From Bacteroidota bacterium (GTDB lineage: Bacteria > Bacteroidota > Bacteroidia > Sphingobacteriales > Sphingobacteriaceae): DNA of 53,845 nucleotides. The stretch lies in the NCBI GenBank assembly GCA_018266915.1, contig JAFDZM010000075.1, positions 1 to 53,845 of the forward strand, written 5' to 3'. Numbering within the stretch: position 1 is the first letter of the stretch; every line of letters starts with the position of its first letter. Positions 42,962 to 52,340 of the stretch are shown one piece after another. The notes under the pieces are model-generated. The model saw only the letters and a program-made list of their open reading frames with translations. It was not told where the DNA came from and did not search any database. Both the position numbers and the translations under genes were made by a program.

Positions 42962-45232
42962 ATGAAATCAAGAAGCATAGAAGAGTCATCACTCACAATT
43001 TTTAAGCCGGACGAGCCATCCGCACATAAAAATGGAAGCACTTTGCCAGGCAGCACCTACCAATTGGACCTTATCAAAGACATATCGCGGCAGCTATCAC
43101 TCGTCGTTGATAATATTGTTGTAAACGAATCGGTAAAGCGAAAGGAAACAGATAATGAACTACTCTTAAAACTGAGCTACGATATAACCCATATCCGGGA
43201 CCGCGACGACTTGATAAGGGTGATCAATACCAGCCTGAAGAAGATCATTGACTTTGATAACATTATGATTCTTGTGCTTAATGAAGATATGAGTCAGAAT
43301 TCATTTATTTTCTCAGCCAATCCATTAACCAGTTTGACGGGTTCTGGACCCGAACCTTCGCTCACCATGAACGATTATACTGCTGATTGTCTTAAATGGG
43401 TGCTGGAATCCGATGGTATATTAGTAATTGACATGGAAGAGGTTTGTAATTCGGGCGCGCATTTACCAATTCACGTGCAATTTGAATATAAGCACGGCAT
43501 CAAGGAAAAACTGGCTATTGCACTCTGGAAAGGTGAAAGGTGCCTGGGTGTGTTTTGCCTCAACAGCAGAATTAAGGGAGCCTATTCCAAACACGATCTG
43601 GAGTTGGTAAAGGGTATATCTTACCAGATATCCACCGCAATATCCAACATACTGGCTAATGAAGACCTAACAAAAAGAGAACAAGAGAAAACCCATATTT
43701 TATCGTTCAGCTACGATATTGCTACAGTCAAAGATAAGGAAGGACTAGGAAGAGTGATAAAGCGCTATCTGAAGGACCTCTTTTCTGTGAAGGAATATAT
43801 TATAACTATCAGAAATGATGACCAAGATACTTTTCGCTACTTCCTTCATGAAATGGAGGGTAAAGAACCTGCGGATGAAGGTTTCAAAGTGATTACCGGA
43901 GCTAAAATGCCCATATCCGGGTCGATGACCGGGATCGTTTTGCAATCGGCTGAGCCGGTAGTTTTTGACATAGCGGAAATTGTTAAAGAAGGAAGGTTAT
44001 CATTTCCAAGCGCTTCATTCTGGAGGTCGGCAGGGGCAAGCCAGATATTAGGGATACGATTAAAGGTAGCTAATCAAGATATCGGTATCCTATGGCTTCA
44101 GCCGGAAAACATCAACCGAAGGTTGCTTAATGGCATTTCCTCTCAATTGGCAATGGCTTTAGCTAATTCGGTCGCCAACGAAAGAATCATAAAGCAACTA
44201 GCCGAGATCGATCATTACAAGCAACGCATTGAAGGGGAAAATATTTACCTGAAGGAGGAGATCGATTTTTCGCATAATTATTCGGATATCATCGGGGATA
44301 GTCCGGCTATGCAGAAAGTATTCCGGATGGTGGCACAGGTTTCTAACTCCGAAAGTACGGTTTTAATACTGGGAGAAACAGGTACAGGAAAAGAACTGAT
44401 AGCGCGAGCAGTTCACAATAATTCACCGCGCAGGAATAAATTGATGGTGAAAGTAAACTGTGCCGCCCTACCCGCCAACCTGATAGAAAGTGAGCTATTT
44501 GGGCATGAGCGCGGCAGCTTTACAGGCGCTACCGAGCGCAGGCTGGGTAAGTTTGAACTGGCAAATGGAGGAACATTATTCCTCGACGAGATCGGTGAGA
44601 TGCCTGTTGACCTGCAAGTAAAATTACTGAGAGCTTTACAGGAACGTGAAATAGAACGTATCGGCGGCAGGGGCACCATAAAGGTCGATGTAAGGATAAT
44701 TGCCGCTACCAACCGTACTCTGGAAAAGGAAATGGCAGAAGGGCGCTTCCGTTCGGATTTGTATTACAGGTTAAATATTTTCCCAATTACCCTGCCCTCT
44801 CTGAGAGAAAGAAAAGAAGATATTCCTGTACTGACCTCTCATTTTATAAGCCGTTTCGCTAAAAAAGCAGGAAGGAAAATATCCGTACTGAGCAATAAGG
44901 CACTAAAGGATATGATGCTTTACGACTGGCCGGGCAATATCCGCGAGCTGGAGCATCTGATAGAACGCAGCATTTTGCTGAATGAGGGTGAAACGCTCAG
45001 ATATATCCATTTACCTGTATCAGCAAATCAGCAACAGCCTTGTCCTGAAAAGACCGAATTTATCATTCGTACGATCGACGATAACGAGCGCAACCATATC
45101 ATGCAAACTCTTGATTATTGTAAGGGCCGGGTGGGTGGTTATATGGGCGCCGCCGAGTTGCTTGGCGTTCCGGCTAGTACCCTTTTTTCGAAGATGAAAA
45201 AGCTGGGCATAAGAAGGGGGCTTGTATCATGA
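42962..45232 (+). CDS. GAF-domain sigma-54-dependent transcriptional activator
   Basis: A 756-residue protein with two GAF-like sensory domains (about 75-215 and 250-405), each introduced by a similar [14 protein letters not shown] / [14 protein letters not shown] segment. An AAA+ domain follows with Walker A G471ETGTGKE478 and GSFTGA at 518-523, then a Fis-type HTH (about 710-750, [24 protein letters not shown]). There is no receiver domain, so the input is probably a ligand or redox signal on the GAF domains, as in NorR or FhlA. It is divergent from the kinase gene. Confidence 0.92.
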   Translation: MKSRSIEESSLTIFKPDEPSAHKNGSTLPGSTYQLDLIKDISRQLSLVVDNIVVNESVKRKETDNELLLKLSYDITHIRDRDDLIRVINTSLKKIIDFDNIMILVLNEDMSQNSFIFSANPLTSLTGSGPEPSLTMNDYTADCLKWVLESDGILVIDMEEVCNSGAHLPIHVQFEYKHGIKEKLAIALWKGERCLGVFCLNSRIKGAYSKHDLELVKGISYQISTAISNILANEDLTKREQEKTHILSFSYDIATVKDKEGLGRVIKRYLKDLFSVKEYIITIRNDDQDTFRYFLHEMEGKEPADEGFKVITGAKMPISGSMTGIVLQSAEPVVFDIAEIVKEGRLSFPSASFWRSAGASQILGIRLKVANQDIGILWLQPENINRRLLNGISSQLAMALANSVANERIIKQLAEIDHYKQRIEGENIYLKEEIDFSHNYSDIIGDSPAMQKVFRMVAQVSNSESTVLILGETGTGKELIARAVHNNSPRRNKLMVKVNCAALPANLIESELFGHERGSFTGATERRLGKFELANGGTLFLDEIGEMPVDLQVKLLRALQEREIERIGGRGTIKVDVRIIAATNRTLEKEMAEGRFRSDLYYRLNIFPITLPSLRERKEDIPVLTSHFISRFAKKAGRKISVLSNKALKDMMLYDWPGNIRELEHLIERSILLNEGETLRYIHLPVSANQQQPCPEKTEFIIRTIDDNERNHIMQTLDYCKGRVGGYMGAAELLGVPASTLFSKMKKLGIRRGLVS

Positions 45233-45455
45233 TAGGTATCCAAAAAGCCTTCAGGTTAAGGGGACATCACGTCACTATGATCTGTTTAAAGGTATGCTAC
45301 TTATATTTAATTGGTAATTCGTTGATAGACGAAATGCAATCTCCTATCTCACACAATAATTACTATCAAAGCATTGGTTATCAAATAATTAATAATTGGT
45401 TTGCAATTTGTTTAGCGGTTATGACAACAATTGAATCATTAACCCATAATCAATC

Positions 45456-46406
45456 ATGCTTACACAAGAACAAATTACCCGCCGGAGCTTTATCGGTTCG
45501 GCCGGATTACTGACCGCAGGAATATTACTGGCTCCCAAGAATCTGTTCGCTCAAACAGAAAGTCCTGTAATTACTATAAAGAGAGCTGCAGCAACGGCAA
45601 AGATCAATATCACGAAACTAAGGGGCAACGTTAATGTATTGGAAGGTTCAGGAGGAAATATTGCCGTTCTGGACGATGCCAAAGGCAAATTATTGGTTGA
45701 CGCTGGTATAGGAGTATCTAAGCCCAATGTCTCAGCAGCACTTAACAGCATCAGTTCGGCGCCTTTGAAGTATTTAATTAATACACATTGGCATTTTGAT
45801 CATACTGATGGCAACGAGTGGTTACATAATTCGGGAGCGACGATTATTGCCCAGGAGAATACTCATAATCATTTATCGAACACTGTAAGAGTAGACGACT
45901 GGGACTATACCTTCCCTCCTTTACCCAAGGGTGGGCTGCCGACTATACTAGTTAAAAACGAGCATATGCTTCATTACAATGAAGAGATGATCAATATAAA
46001 GTATTATACTCCGGCACATACAAATGGCGACTTATCTGTTTATTTCTCAAACGCTGATATACTACATACAGGCGATACCTGGTGGAATGGTTATTATCCT
46101 TTCATTGATTACAATACAGGAGGAAGTATTGACGGTGCGATCAAAGCAGCTGATCTGAATGTAAAGAATACGACGGACAAAACCATTATTATACCTGGCC
46201 ATGGTCCGGTAGGCAACCGAAGCCAATTAACGGAATTCCGAGACATGCTGGTAACTTGCCGCGAAAAAATAGCATCTTTAAAAAAGCAAGGGTATTCACT
46301 TGAAGAAGTGGTTGCTGCAAAGCCAACAGCTAATTATGATGAAAAGTACGGAGGTTTCGTGATCAATTCAAAATTCTTCGCCAGTTTGATTTATAGAGCA
46401 GTGTGA
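45456..46406 (+). CDS. MBL-fold metallo-hydrolase with Tat signal
   Basis: A 316-residue protein. The N-terminus ITRRSFIGSAGLLTAG has a twin-arginine motif, so it is exported. The metal site is H111-W-H113-F-D115-H116, with a further histidine in PAHTNGD, the bridging aspartate in HTGDTW and a histidine in IPGHGP. The pattern is that of generic binuclear MBL hydrolases, not of the classical HxHxDR class B1 beta-lactamases. The substrate is unknown. It is the last cargo gene before the recombinase, convergent with it. Confidence 0.88.
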   Translation: MLTQEQITRRSFIGSAGLLTAGILLAPKNLFAQTESPVITIKRAAATAKINITKLRGNVNVLEGSGGNIAVLDDAKGKLLVDAGIGVSKPNVSAALNSISSAPLKYLINTHWHFDHTDGNEWLHNSGATIIAQENTHNHLSNTVRVDDWDYTFPPLPKGGLPTILVKNEHMLHYNEEMINIKYYTPAHTNGDLSVYFSNADILHTGDTWWNGYYPFIDYNTGGSIDGAIKAADLNVKNTTDKTIIIPGHGPVGNRSQLTEFRDMLVTCREKIASLKKQGYSLEEVVAAKPTANYDEKYGGFVINSKFFASLIYRAV

Positions 46407-46505
46407 TTGAAGTTTTCAATAATATGGAATATATGAAAGTCAGTAACTTTGACTGGCTTTCATATATTCTAAATACTCATATCTTAAAGACAAAGATCTA
46501 GTAGG

Positions 46506-47762
46506 TTACAATAACGCGTTATTTATCGCTTCAGTGATTATCCTATCATCTATATCATCAAGATAAGTTCGTGTTTGCAGCTGAGTTTCATGTCCCAATG
46601 CTTCTTGGATGATTTTAATGTCGACATTTGCTTCATTTAAATGGCTTGCGAAACCATGACGCAATGAATTTGAGGTGAATTGCTTTTCCCATCCAATTGC
46701 CTCTGCCATCAGTTTTGCATCCTCATTAAAGTCCTTTAGCGCTGAATCAATTCGGGCATCAATTTTTTTAGCACTATCGTGTTCCTTAAAGATGAAAGGG
46801 AATACATATCCGGCATCCGATTGTATTTCATGAGCTGTAAAAATTTTAAGAACTCTTACAGCCTTAGGGTGAAGCTCGAAATTATAACTCCTTTTATTTT
46901 TAGATCTTTTATATGCGATACCATCGTTTTGAATATCACTCCATCTTAATTTAAGCATGTCGTTGAAATTCATCCCCCTTGCATAATACATGAATTGCAT
47001 CAAAAGGTGTGATCGGTAGAGCCTTGTGTCAGTAGGCAACTTTAAGTTCATAATACGCTTCCAATAATCCAATTTTATGGATCGCTTTTTAGTTCGGATT
47101 CTTTTGTAAGCTTTAAATTTTACATACTGCTTTGGATGACTTTCCTTAGGAACAAGACCATCCGCAATCGCAAGGTTCCAAATCCGGTAATAAGTTCGTA
47201 AATACACACTTCTTGTTGACTCTGACAAACCTGCTATCTGTGTTTCATAAGCTTCGTGGTCTGCTTTAGTAAAGGCAAGAAATAATTTGTCCTTACCCTT
47301 TAAAAGTTTTTGTACAGTTAGTTTATTTGCAGAAAAAACCCCAGCATAACCGATGTTATCTATTGACTCGTAATGATCAATAATTGATTGGATATATGCT
47401 AGTATTTTGTTCGGCTTTTGTGAGACATTTAGGACGTCTGCAGATTGACTAAGTTTAGCTTTGATCTCGACATGAGTGATGATGCGATTTGCCTTTTCGG
47501 CAGACTTTATCTCAAATTCGATATCATCAATGATAGCCTTTAGCTTCGATGATAAATCCAAATACTTCGGGTGGGTAATCTCGGGCCAGTTCGCTTCTTT
47601 ATTCCAGTTCTCAATAGAACTGCTGTAACTTGTCGTGATGTAAAGTGGCTCGCTAGCCTGGCACATTCTAATTCGTACCTCGTGCTCGCCTTTAACGTAA
47701 TTATTATCTGTTTCTTTTAATTTTCGATAGGTCCAAATAATGGGGGTAATCGATATTCTCAT
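46506..47762 (-). CDS. Tyrosine recombinase (island integrase)
   Basis: A 418-residue integrase with the domain layout usual for Bacteroidota: an N-terminal arm-binding domain (about 1-100), a SAM-like core-binding domain (about 115-220) and a catalytic domain (about 230-418). Catalytic residues are R262 (YARGMNF), a lysine near 285-290, R368 (SLRHGFAS), H391 (LGHE) and the nucleophile Y400 (TRTYL). The first position of the HxxR box is N365. It is adjacent to attR and transcribed into the island. Confidence 0.93.
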   Translation of the reverse strand: MRISITPIIWTYRKLKETDNNYVKGEHEVRIRMCQASEPLYITTSYSSSIENWNKEANWPEITHPKYLDLSSKLKAIIDDIEFEIKSAEKANRIITHVEIKAKLSQSADVLNVSQKPNKILAYIQSIIDHYESIDNIGYAGVFSANKLTVQKLLKGKDKLFLAFTKADHEAYETQIAGLSESTRSVYLRTYYRIWNLAIADGLVPKESHPKQYVKFKAYKRIRTKKRSIKLDYWKRIMNLKLPTDTRLYRSHLLMQFMYYARGMNFNDMLKLRWSDIQNDGIAYKRSKNKRSYNFELHPKAVRVLKIFTAHEIQSDAGYVFPFIFKEHDSAKKIDARIDSALKDFNEDAKLMAEAIGWEKQFTSNSLRHGFASHLNEANVDIKIIQEALGHETQLQTRTYLDDIDDRIITEAINNALL

Positions 47763-47968
47763 AGTCCAGGAAACTATGGTTAAAATACACCTGCAAGTTC
47801 GTGTGCAGATGCCCCGGCTTTATAAATCGCTGATAAAGCTCTGATAAAACAAAGATAGTCAAAAATGATTTAAAACGCCAAATTCGACTTCCTCATTCCT
47901 ATATTAAATTACTGATTTAAACATATTTACATGTTAATTTTAATCGTTTTAAACTTGTCCAGTCGGGT

Positions 47969-48011
47969 ATGGCATGCAAGAGGTCATCGGTTCGACTCCG
48001 ATATTCTCCAC
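47969..48011 (+). repeat. attR: distal copy of the 43-bp tRNA-Ala repeat
   Basis: Identical to 26009-26051 over 43 bases. It contains only the 3' part of the tRNA (anticodon loop to discriminator), with no 5' half, so it is not a functional tRNA. It marks the distal end of the island. Confidence 0.95.
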
Positions 48012-48035
48012 AGCCCACTTCGGTGGGCTTTTTTT
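48012..48035 (+). terminator. Displaced original terminator of tRNA-Ala
   Basis: AGCCCAC-TTCG-GTGGGCT (48012-48029) followed by T7 starts directly after attR. Joined to 26051 in the empty site it would sit immediately behind the tRNA. It now has no plus-strand gene before it. Confidence 0.85.
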
Positions 48036-49779
48036 ATAACTTAAAACCGCCTTCGACTATCCGCACTGGCACACTCACAAAACTATCATTACACCATTGT
48101 ATCTTCAGTGGTTTACCCGCATCGGCAACAGTCTCTTTACTCACATCCTTGCCAGTACCGTAGTTAACCTGGGCAAACGGGTTTTTATCAACATTTAAGA
48201 CCACCAGCAAACGGCTGCCTTTGCTCAGTTGCCGGCTCACCATTCGTGTACGGTTAAACGGGATGCTTTCTATTTTGCCCGAATGCAATAATACTCTTTT
48301 AGACATGTCCTTCGCATAACTGGCCCGGCCTAAAAAATAGGATAGCTCGAAATATTTTCCTTCGGGTGTTACCTCGTATAGTACCACGGTAACATCCATA
48401 TCTTTTTTATTGATGATAGCTTTCAATTCGCCGCTGAACATGCCGTTAACCTGAACAGGCTTATCAAACGGCTTACTAATAAAAAAGAAGCCATTGCTGC
48501 GGTTAAGAGAGTCTTTAATGATCGGAAACGGATAATAATCGCCATAGCTCGTATTGCGGTCGGCCAGGTCAACGGTTTCTTTAAGCGATCCTTTTTTGAG
48601 CGGCTTCATAGGTGAAAGCCTGTAATTATTGCCGATCCTTGAATTGGTCAGATACAACTTTAATCTTCTATCAGCCATTTTGGAAACGGAGGGAGCATGC
48701 ATCCATTTATTGGCACCCATCACCTCATAATTCACCTTATCCTTCAGTATCTCTGGCATTTTGCCCCCTTTCATGATATAATCAAACCACTGAAAAGTGA
48801 TCTCCTTCGTTTTAATCAGGGCAACAGAATCGACTTTATAATCACGCAAAACAGGTACCCCCCCACTTTGCGTACCAAAATGGTCATACGGTCCGATGAT
48901 GAGGTAATGATTTGCTTTGGGGTTATATTTCAGATGTTCGAGATAGTAATGCATGCCTGATACCTGACCGTCATCATAATATCCTTCAAATGTGAGCACG
49001 GGTATATTAATATGTGCAAAGTCTTTCTGATAAGGCACCATGCTTTGCCAGTAGCTATCATAATCCGGATGCTTTAACCAGCGCTGCAGCCAGGGATTAG
49101 GTGTTCCGTCCACACTATCGATCTTATTATAGGCGGCGCCACTGTTGAACCATTTAAAATTAAGCGAACGCCATCGTTTGGGATCGTTGTAAACTTTGTT
49201 ATCCAGGTATTTATTATCCGTTACATAAAACGCCCACCCGTAATTGGCATTGATAAATACATTGTTTTCCATAGGCAAACCCAAACCCGGGATGGCTGCC
49301 ACATAAGGCACAATAGTTTTCAATGCCGGATGCACACGATGTTTAAGGCCAGCCCATTGACTAAACCCTAAATAGCTTCCATTGTACATGCCCACTTTCC
49401 CGTTGCTCCAGGATTGCTTGGCAATCCAATCGATCACTTCATAAACATCCTCCTGCTCATTTTCATAAGGTTCTATTTTCTCAGGGCTCAGCCTTTTACC
49501 ACGTGTATCGGCGACTATGCCCACATAGCCATGATCGGCAGCCAATTTCCCCTCACGGATACTAACTGCTGTATTGGCATAAATGGAAAACTGCAGGGCT
49601 GCAGGCTGAGGGCCGGTCATATCCTTCCGTCGTACTACAGTTGCCGATAAAATATGCCCTTGTTTGGTTTTGATCATCACGCTGTCACTGACGATATATT
49701 TATTGTCTTCCAGCCGGTTTTGGGCAAAAAGCATGGCGCACCAGCCTAAAAAGGCCAGCAGGAATGTTATTTTTTTCAT
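48034..49779 (-). CDS. Secreted CocE/NonD family hydrolase (X-Pro dipeptidyl-peptidase-like)
   Basis: A 581-residue protein with a signal peptide (KKITFLLAFLGWCAMLFAQ). The alpha/beta-hydrolase domain carries the nucleophile S135 in GMYNGSYLGFSQW, DTRGKRLS and EGYYDDG. A C-terminal jelly-roll domain starts at about residue 430. The family includes cocaine esterase and X-Pro dipeptidyl peptidases; the actual substrate may be an acylated compound or peptide. It is the last gene of the LytS-LytR-hydrolase operon, 16 bases after the regulator. Confidence 0.88.
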   Translation of the reverse strand: MKKITFLLAFLGWCAMLFAQNRLEDNKYIVSDSVMIKTKQGHILSATVVRRKDMTGPQPAALQFSIYANTAVSIREGKLAADHGYVGIVADTRGKRLSPEKIEPYENEQEDVYEVIDWIAKQSWSNGKVGMYNGSYLGFSQWAGLKHRVHPALKTIVPYVAAIPGLGLPMENNVFINANYGWAFYVTDNKYLDNKVYNDPKRWRSLNFKWFNSGAAYNKIDSVDGTPNPWLQRWLKHPDYDSYWQSMVPYQKDFAHINIPVLTFEGYYDDGQVSGMHYYLEHLKYNPKANHYLIIGPYDHFGTQSGGVPVLRDYKVDSVALIKTKEITFQWFDYIMKGGKMPEILKDKVNYEVMGANKWMHAPSVSKMADRRLKLYLTNSRIGNNYRLSPMKPLKKGSLKETVDLADRNTSYGDYYPFPIIKDSLNRSNGFFFISKPFDKPVQVNGMFSGELKAIINKKDMDVTVVLYEVTPEGKYFELSYFLGRASYAKDMSKRVLLHSGKIESIPFNRTRMVSRQLSKGSRLLVVLNVDKNPFAQVNYGTGKDVSKETVADAGKPLKIQWCNDSFVSVPVRIVEGGFKL

Positions 49780-49795
49780 CTTATTTTAGATTAAT

Positions 49796-50506
49796 TTAAC
49801 TTGATTTCAGTCGGTTATTTGCTTTAAATTTTACGGATTGCCTGTCGGATACCTCCAATAATTTACCATCGTGCAGGGTAATATTCAAGCGGCCGTTTTC
49901 AGCTTGTTCTATATGATTTATAAAATTTGCATTAATGATCTGCGACCGGTTAATTCTAAAAAACATCGCCTGGTCGAGCTCTGTTTCCAATTGATTTAGT
50001 GAACGTTTTAAATAAGTGATGGTACCCCTGAAATATAAACGGGCATAGTTTTCCATCGATTCGATGAGGCAAATCTCATCCATGCGGATGAAATGGCATT
50101 TGTTTCCATCCTTAACAAATATCTGTTTTTGCTGAGGCCGGGTTTTGCTTAGCCTATTTCGCACTTTTCCGATAATTTTTGAAAAACGCTCGGTCCTCAC
50201 CGGCTTTACAATATAATCGAGTGCATCCGTTTCAAAGGCTTTAACTGCATATTGGTCATAAGCAGTAACGAAGATCACTTCAGGCACTTTCGGTAGCATC
50301 TCCAATAAATCAAACCCTGACTTGCCCGGCATCTGGATATCAAGCAAAACAAGATCAGGCTGATGCATTTCAATCAGTTGTACAGCGTCGTCTGCATTTC
50401 CAGCTTCGGCTATTATTTCAAAATCAGGATACGCATCCAGCATGCGTCGCAGTTCCTCCCGCGCAAGCCGTTCATCGTCTATCAATATCACACGTATCTT
50501 TTTCAT
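49796..50506 (-). CDS. LytTR-family response regulator
   Basis: A 236-residue protein with a receiver domain (phosphoacceptor D56 in VLLDIQMPG; K at KPV near 103) and a LytTR DNA-binding domain (about 125-232, with MENYARLYFRGTITYLKRSL and FFRINRSQIIN). It overlaps the kinase gene by four bases (ATGA). The pair is of the AlgR/LytR type common in Bacteroidota and probably controls nearby envelope or hydrolase genes. Confidence 0.93.
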   Translation of the reverse strand: MKKIRVILIDDERLAREELRRMLDAYPDFEIIAEAGNADDAVQLIEMHQPDLVLLDIQMPGKSGFDLLEMLPKVPEVIFVTAYDQYAVKAFETDALDYIVKPVRTERFSKIIGKVRNRLSKTRPQQKQIFVKDGNKCHFIRMDEICLIESMENYARLYFRGTITYLKRSLNQLETELDQAMFFRINRSQIINANFINHIEQAENGRLNITLHDGKLLEVSDRQSVKFKANNRLKSS

Positions 50507-51567
50507 GAGGTAGCCGGTATTAGTAATACAGCAGAAACTATTTCACCGGGCAATTGGGTCAGAACCACCGAAACTTTATCACCGTACTGGAGCGCCAGTC
50601 TGCTTTGCAGGTTTTGTAGCCCGACACCATTTATGGTTTCTTCATTTTTCAGCAAACCTGGATTTTGTACAATTATTTTAAGACTCGTATTATTCTCCTT
50701 CACCTCCACTTTAACTACTCCGCCATTGATATATTTAGCTATACCATGTTTGATTGCATTCTCTACCAGTGTTTGGATACTTAAGGGTAATACAGGCCAT
50801 GTCTCAAGTTTCGTATCGATATTTACCTGGTAGCGCAGCCTATCTTCGAAGCGTATTTTTTCCAGTTCCAGGTAGTCATTTACCAGGGCCATTTCTTCAT
50901 TCAGCGATATCAATATGTTATCCCGTTGATATAGAGAATTTCGTAACAATTCTGATAACAGGTCAATCGCTCTGCGTGCGCCTTCCGGATCGCTTGCTAC
51001 CAGCGCTTTGACCGTATTTAATGAATTAAAGAAGAAATGCGGATTTAACTGGGCAGACAGATTATTCAATTGTGCCTCTTTAGCGGCCAGCTGCAAAAGT
51101 GCATTTTCTTTTGCAATTCGGATCTGCATCATCGCATAATGGTACAGATGAAATGCCAATATCCAAATGGCCATCAATCGTATGCCTGTTGCCGCAACCG
51201 TTAAAAAGTTTCGCTGAAATGCCACCATCAGCGTCGGTTCAAAGTGAAGGTTAAAGAGTAAACGGGCACAATAGTTTTTAATAATAATAAGTACTGCATA
51301 TATTATCCCTGTTACGATAATAGCGGGCACTATCACCCTAAATAACTGTGATAAGTTCAGTTGTGTCCACAACCTATCATGCGCCAATTGCCGGTATGCG
51401 TGGGTGACTCCGATGCCGATGACAAGATCGAACATAAAATAGGCCCATGCTAACCCAACGTCGAACCTGCCTGAAATGTACGCGTTAAACGCCCAGTAAG
51501 TCGCAGCGAATGTCCAACCAAAGATTTGGCACTTCCAATACAGCGATATGTTTATCTTTTTGCTCAA
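50503..51567 (-). CDS. LytS-like sensor histidine kinase
   Basis: A 354-residue protein with four membrane helices in the N-terminal half (about 15-32, 42-58, 78-97, 125-143). A His_kinase (PF06580) domain has the phosphoacceptor H177 in LNPHFFFNSLN, and the ATPase domain has VENAIKHG and GVGLQNLQSRL. The only suitable start is TTG at 51567. It is first in the operon with the LytTR regulator and the CocE-type hydrolase. Confidence 0.92.
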   Translation of the reverse strand: MSKKINISLYWKCQIFGWTFAATYWAFNAYISGRFDVGLAWAYFMFDLVIGIGVTHAYRQLAHDRLWTQLNLSQLFRVIVPAIIVTGIIYAVLIIIKNYCARLLFNLHFEPTLMVAFQRNFLTVAATGIRLMAIWILAFHLYHYAMMQIRIAKENALLQLAAKEAQLNNLSAQLNPHFFFNSLNTVKALVASDPEGARRAIDLLSELLRNSLYQRDNILISLNEEMALVNDYLELEKIRFEDRLRYQVNIDTKLETWPVLPLSIQTLVENAIKHGIAKYINGGVVKVEVKENNTSLKIIVQNPGLLKNEETINGVGLQNLQSRLALQYGDKVSVVLTQLPGEIVSAVLLIPATS

Positions 51568-51817
51568 AGCTTTCTTGTTAGCAAGACAAACGAACTAAAA
51601 GTATGCGATACTTGAAAGAAAAAATACATGAACGCAGAAATTTGGTGATGAGCGGTCTTATACTATAACATAATAGATATTATTTCGTATAAAGTCATAT
51701 TTATACCATACAAAAAGCTACTATGAAAACTATACTATATTGACGTTTTTTGTAACTAAAACTTTAATTTGTTTGGATAGAATTAATAATTTTTCTATAT
51801 TGTAGCCGGATTTATAA

Positions 51818-52216
51818 ATGGGCCGTTATAAAAATAATATTGATATAAATATTTTAGTGCTATTTTTAGCTGCATTTTATTTTGTGGTTGCAGTTGCCCA
51901 TATTTCTCTTATAAAGAACTCAACTCACGGGTTCACGAAATCACACGTACACACTAACTCCGCATTTAAAAGGAAGACCGACATCTTCTATTCCAAAGTT
52001 GATAATGCGAGTTTGATAAAGCTTTTGGATAAAACTACCGTTGAGCAGAAAAAGACATTTAACGATTTTATAAAGTTTACTGCTGAATGTTTTGTTAGCA
52101 TCCTGTTTATTTTGACCATTTGGCAGATAAAGCCACAATCATTTAATATCAGCCGGTACGGGCCGTCATTAAATTACAAGGAGCATTACCTGTCTATGTG
52201 CACTTTACGAATTTGA
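51818..52216 (+). CDS. Hypothetical membrane protein (132 residues)
   Basis: Two hydrophobic segments flank a charged central region: residues about 10-30 (INILVLFLAAFYFVVAVAHI) and about 88-105 (FVSILFILTIWQI). No family recognised. The gene is AT-rich and divergent from the LytS-like kinase. It ends about 60 bases before a hairpin that separates it from the glycosyltransferase gene. Confidence 0.55.
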   Translation: MGRYKNNIDINILVLFLAAFYFVVAVAHISLIKNSTHGFTKSHVHTNSAFKRKTDIFYSKVDNASLIKLLDKTTVEQKKTFNDFIKFTAECFVSILFILTIWQIKPQSFNISRYGPSLNYKEHYLSMCTLRI

Positions 52217-52273
52217 TTTTCAATTAAGGCAACCCCTGCCGCACATAATGATGTATTCCAACCATTATGTACT

Positions 52274-52297
52274 AAGTCATTAATGCTTTAATGACTT
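52274..52297. terminator. Hairpin between the membrane-protein and glycosyltransferase genes
   Basis: A perfect 10-bp stem AAGTCATTAA / TTAATGACTT with a 4-base loop. There is no clean U tract, so its role as terminator is uncertain; it could also be an operator. Confidence 0.45.
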
Positions 52298-52340
52298 TAA
52301 GTGTATTTCAATTTAATTCAAAATCAAATTTTATAATTTA

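Noticed and set aside
45229..45513. 94-codon plus-strand frame after the GAF activator
   Set aside because: It overlaps the Tat signal region of the MBL-fold gene in another frame and shows no domain; it looks like a chance frame.
45456..46406. Beta-lactam resistance gene
   Set aside because: The metal motif is HWHFDH with a generic MBL layout and a Tat signal; nothing specific supports beta-lactamase activity.
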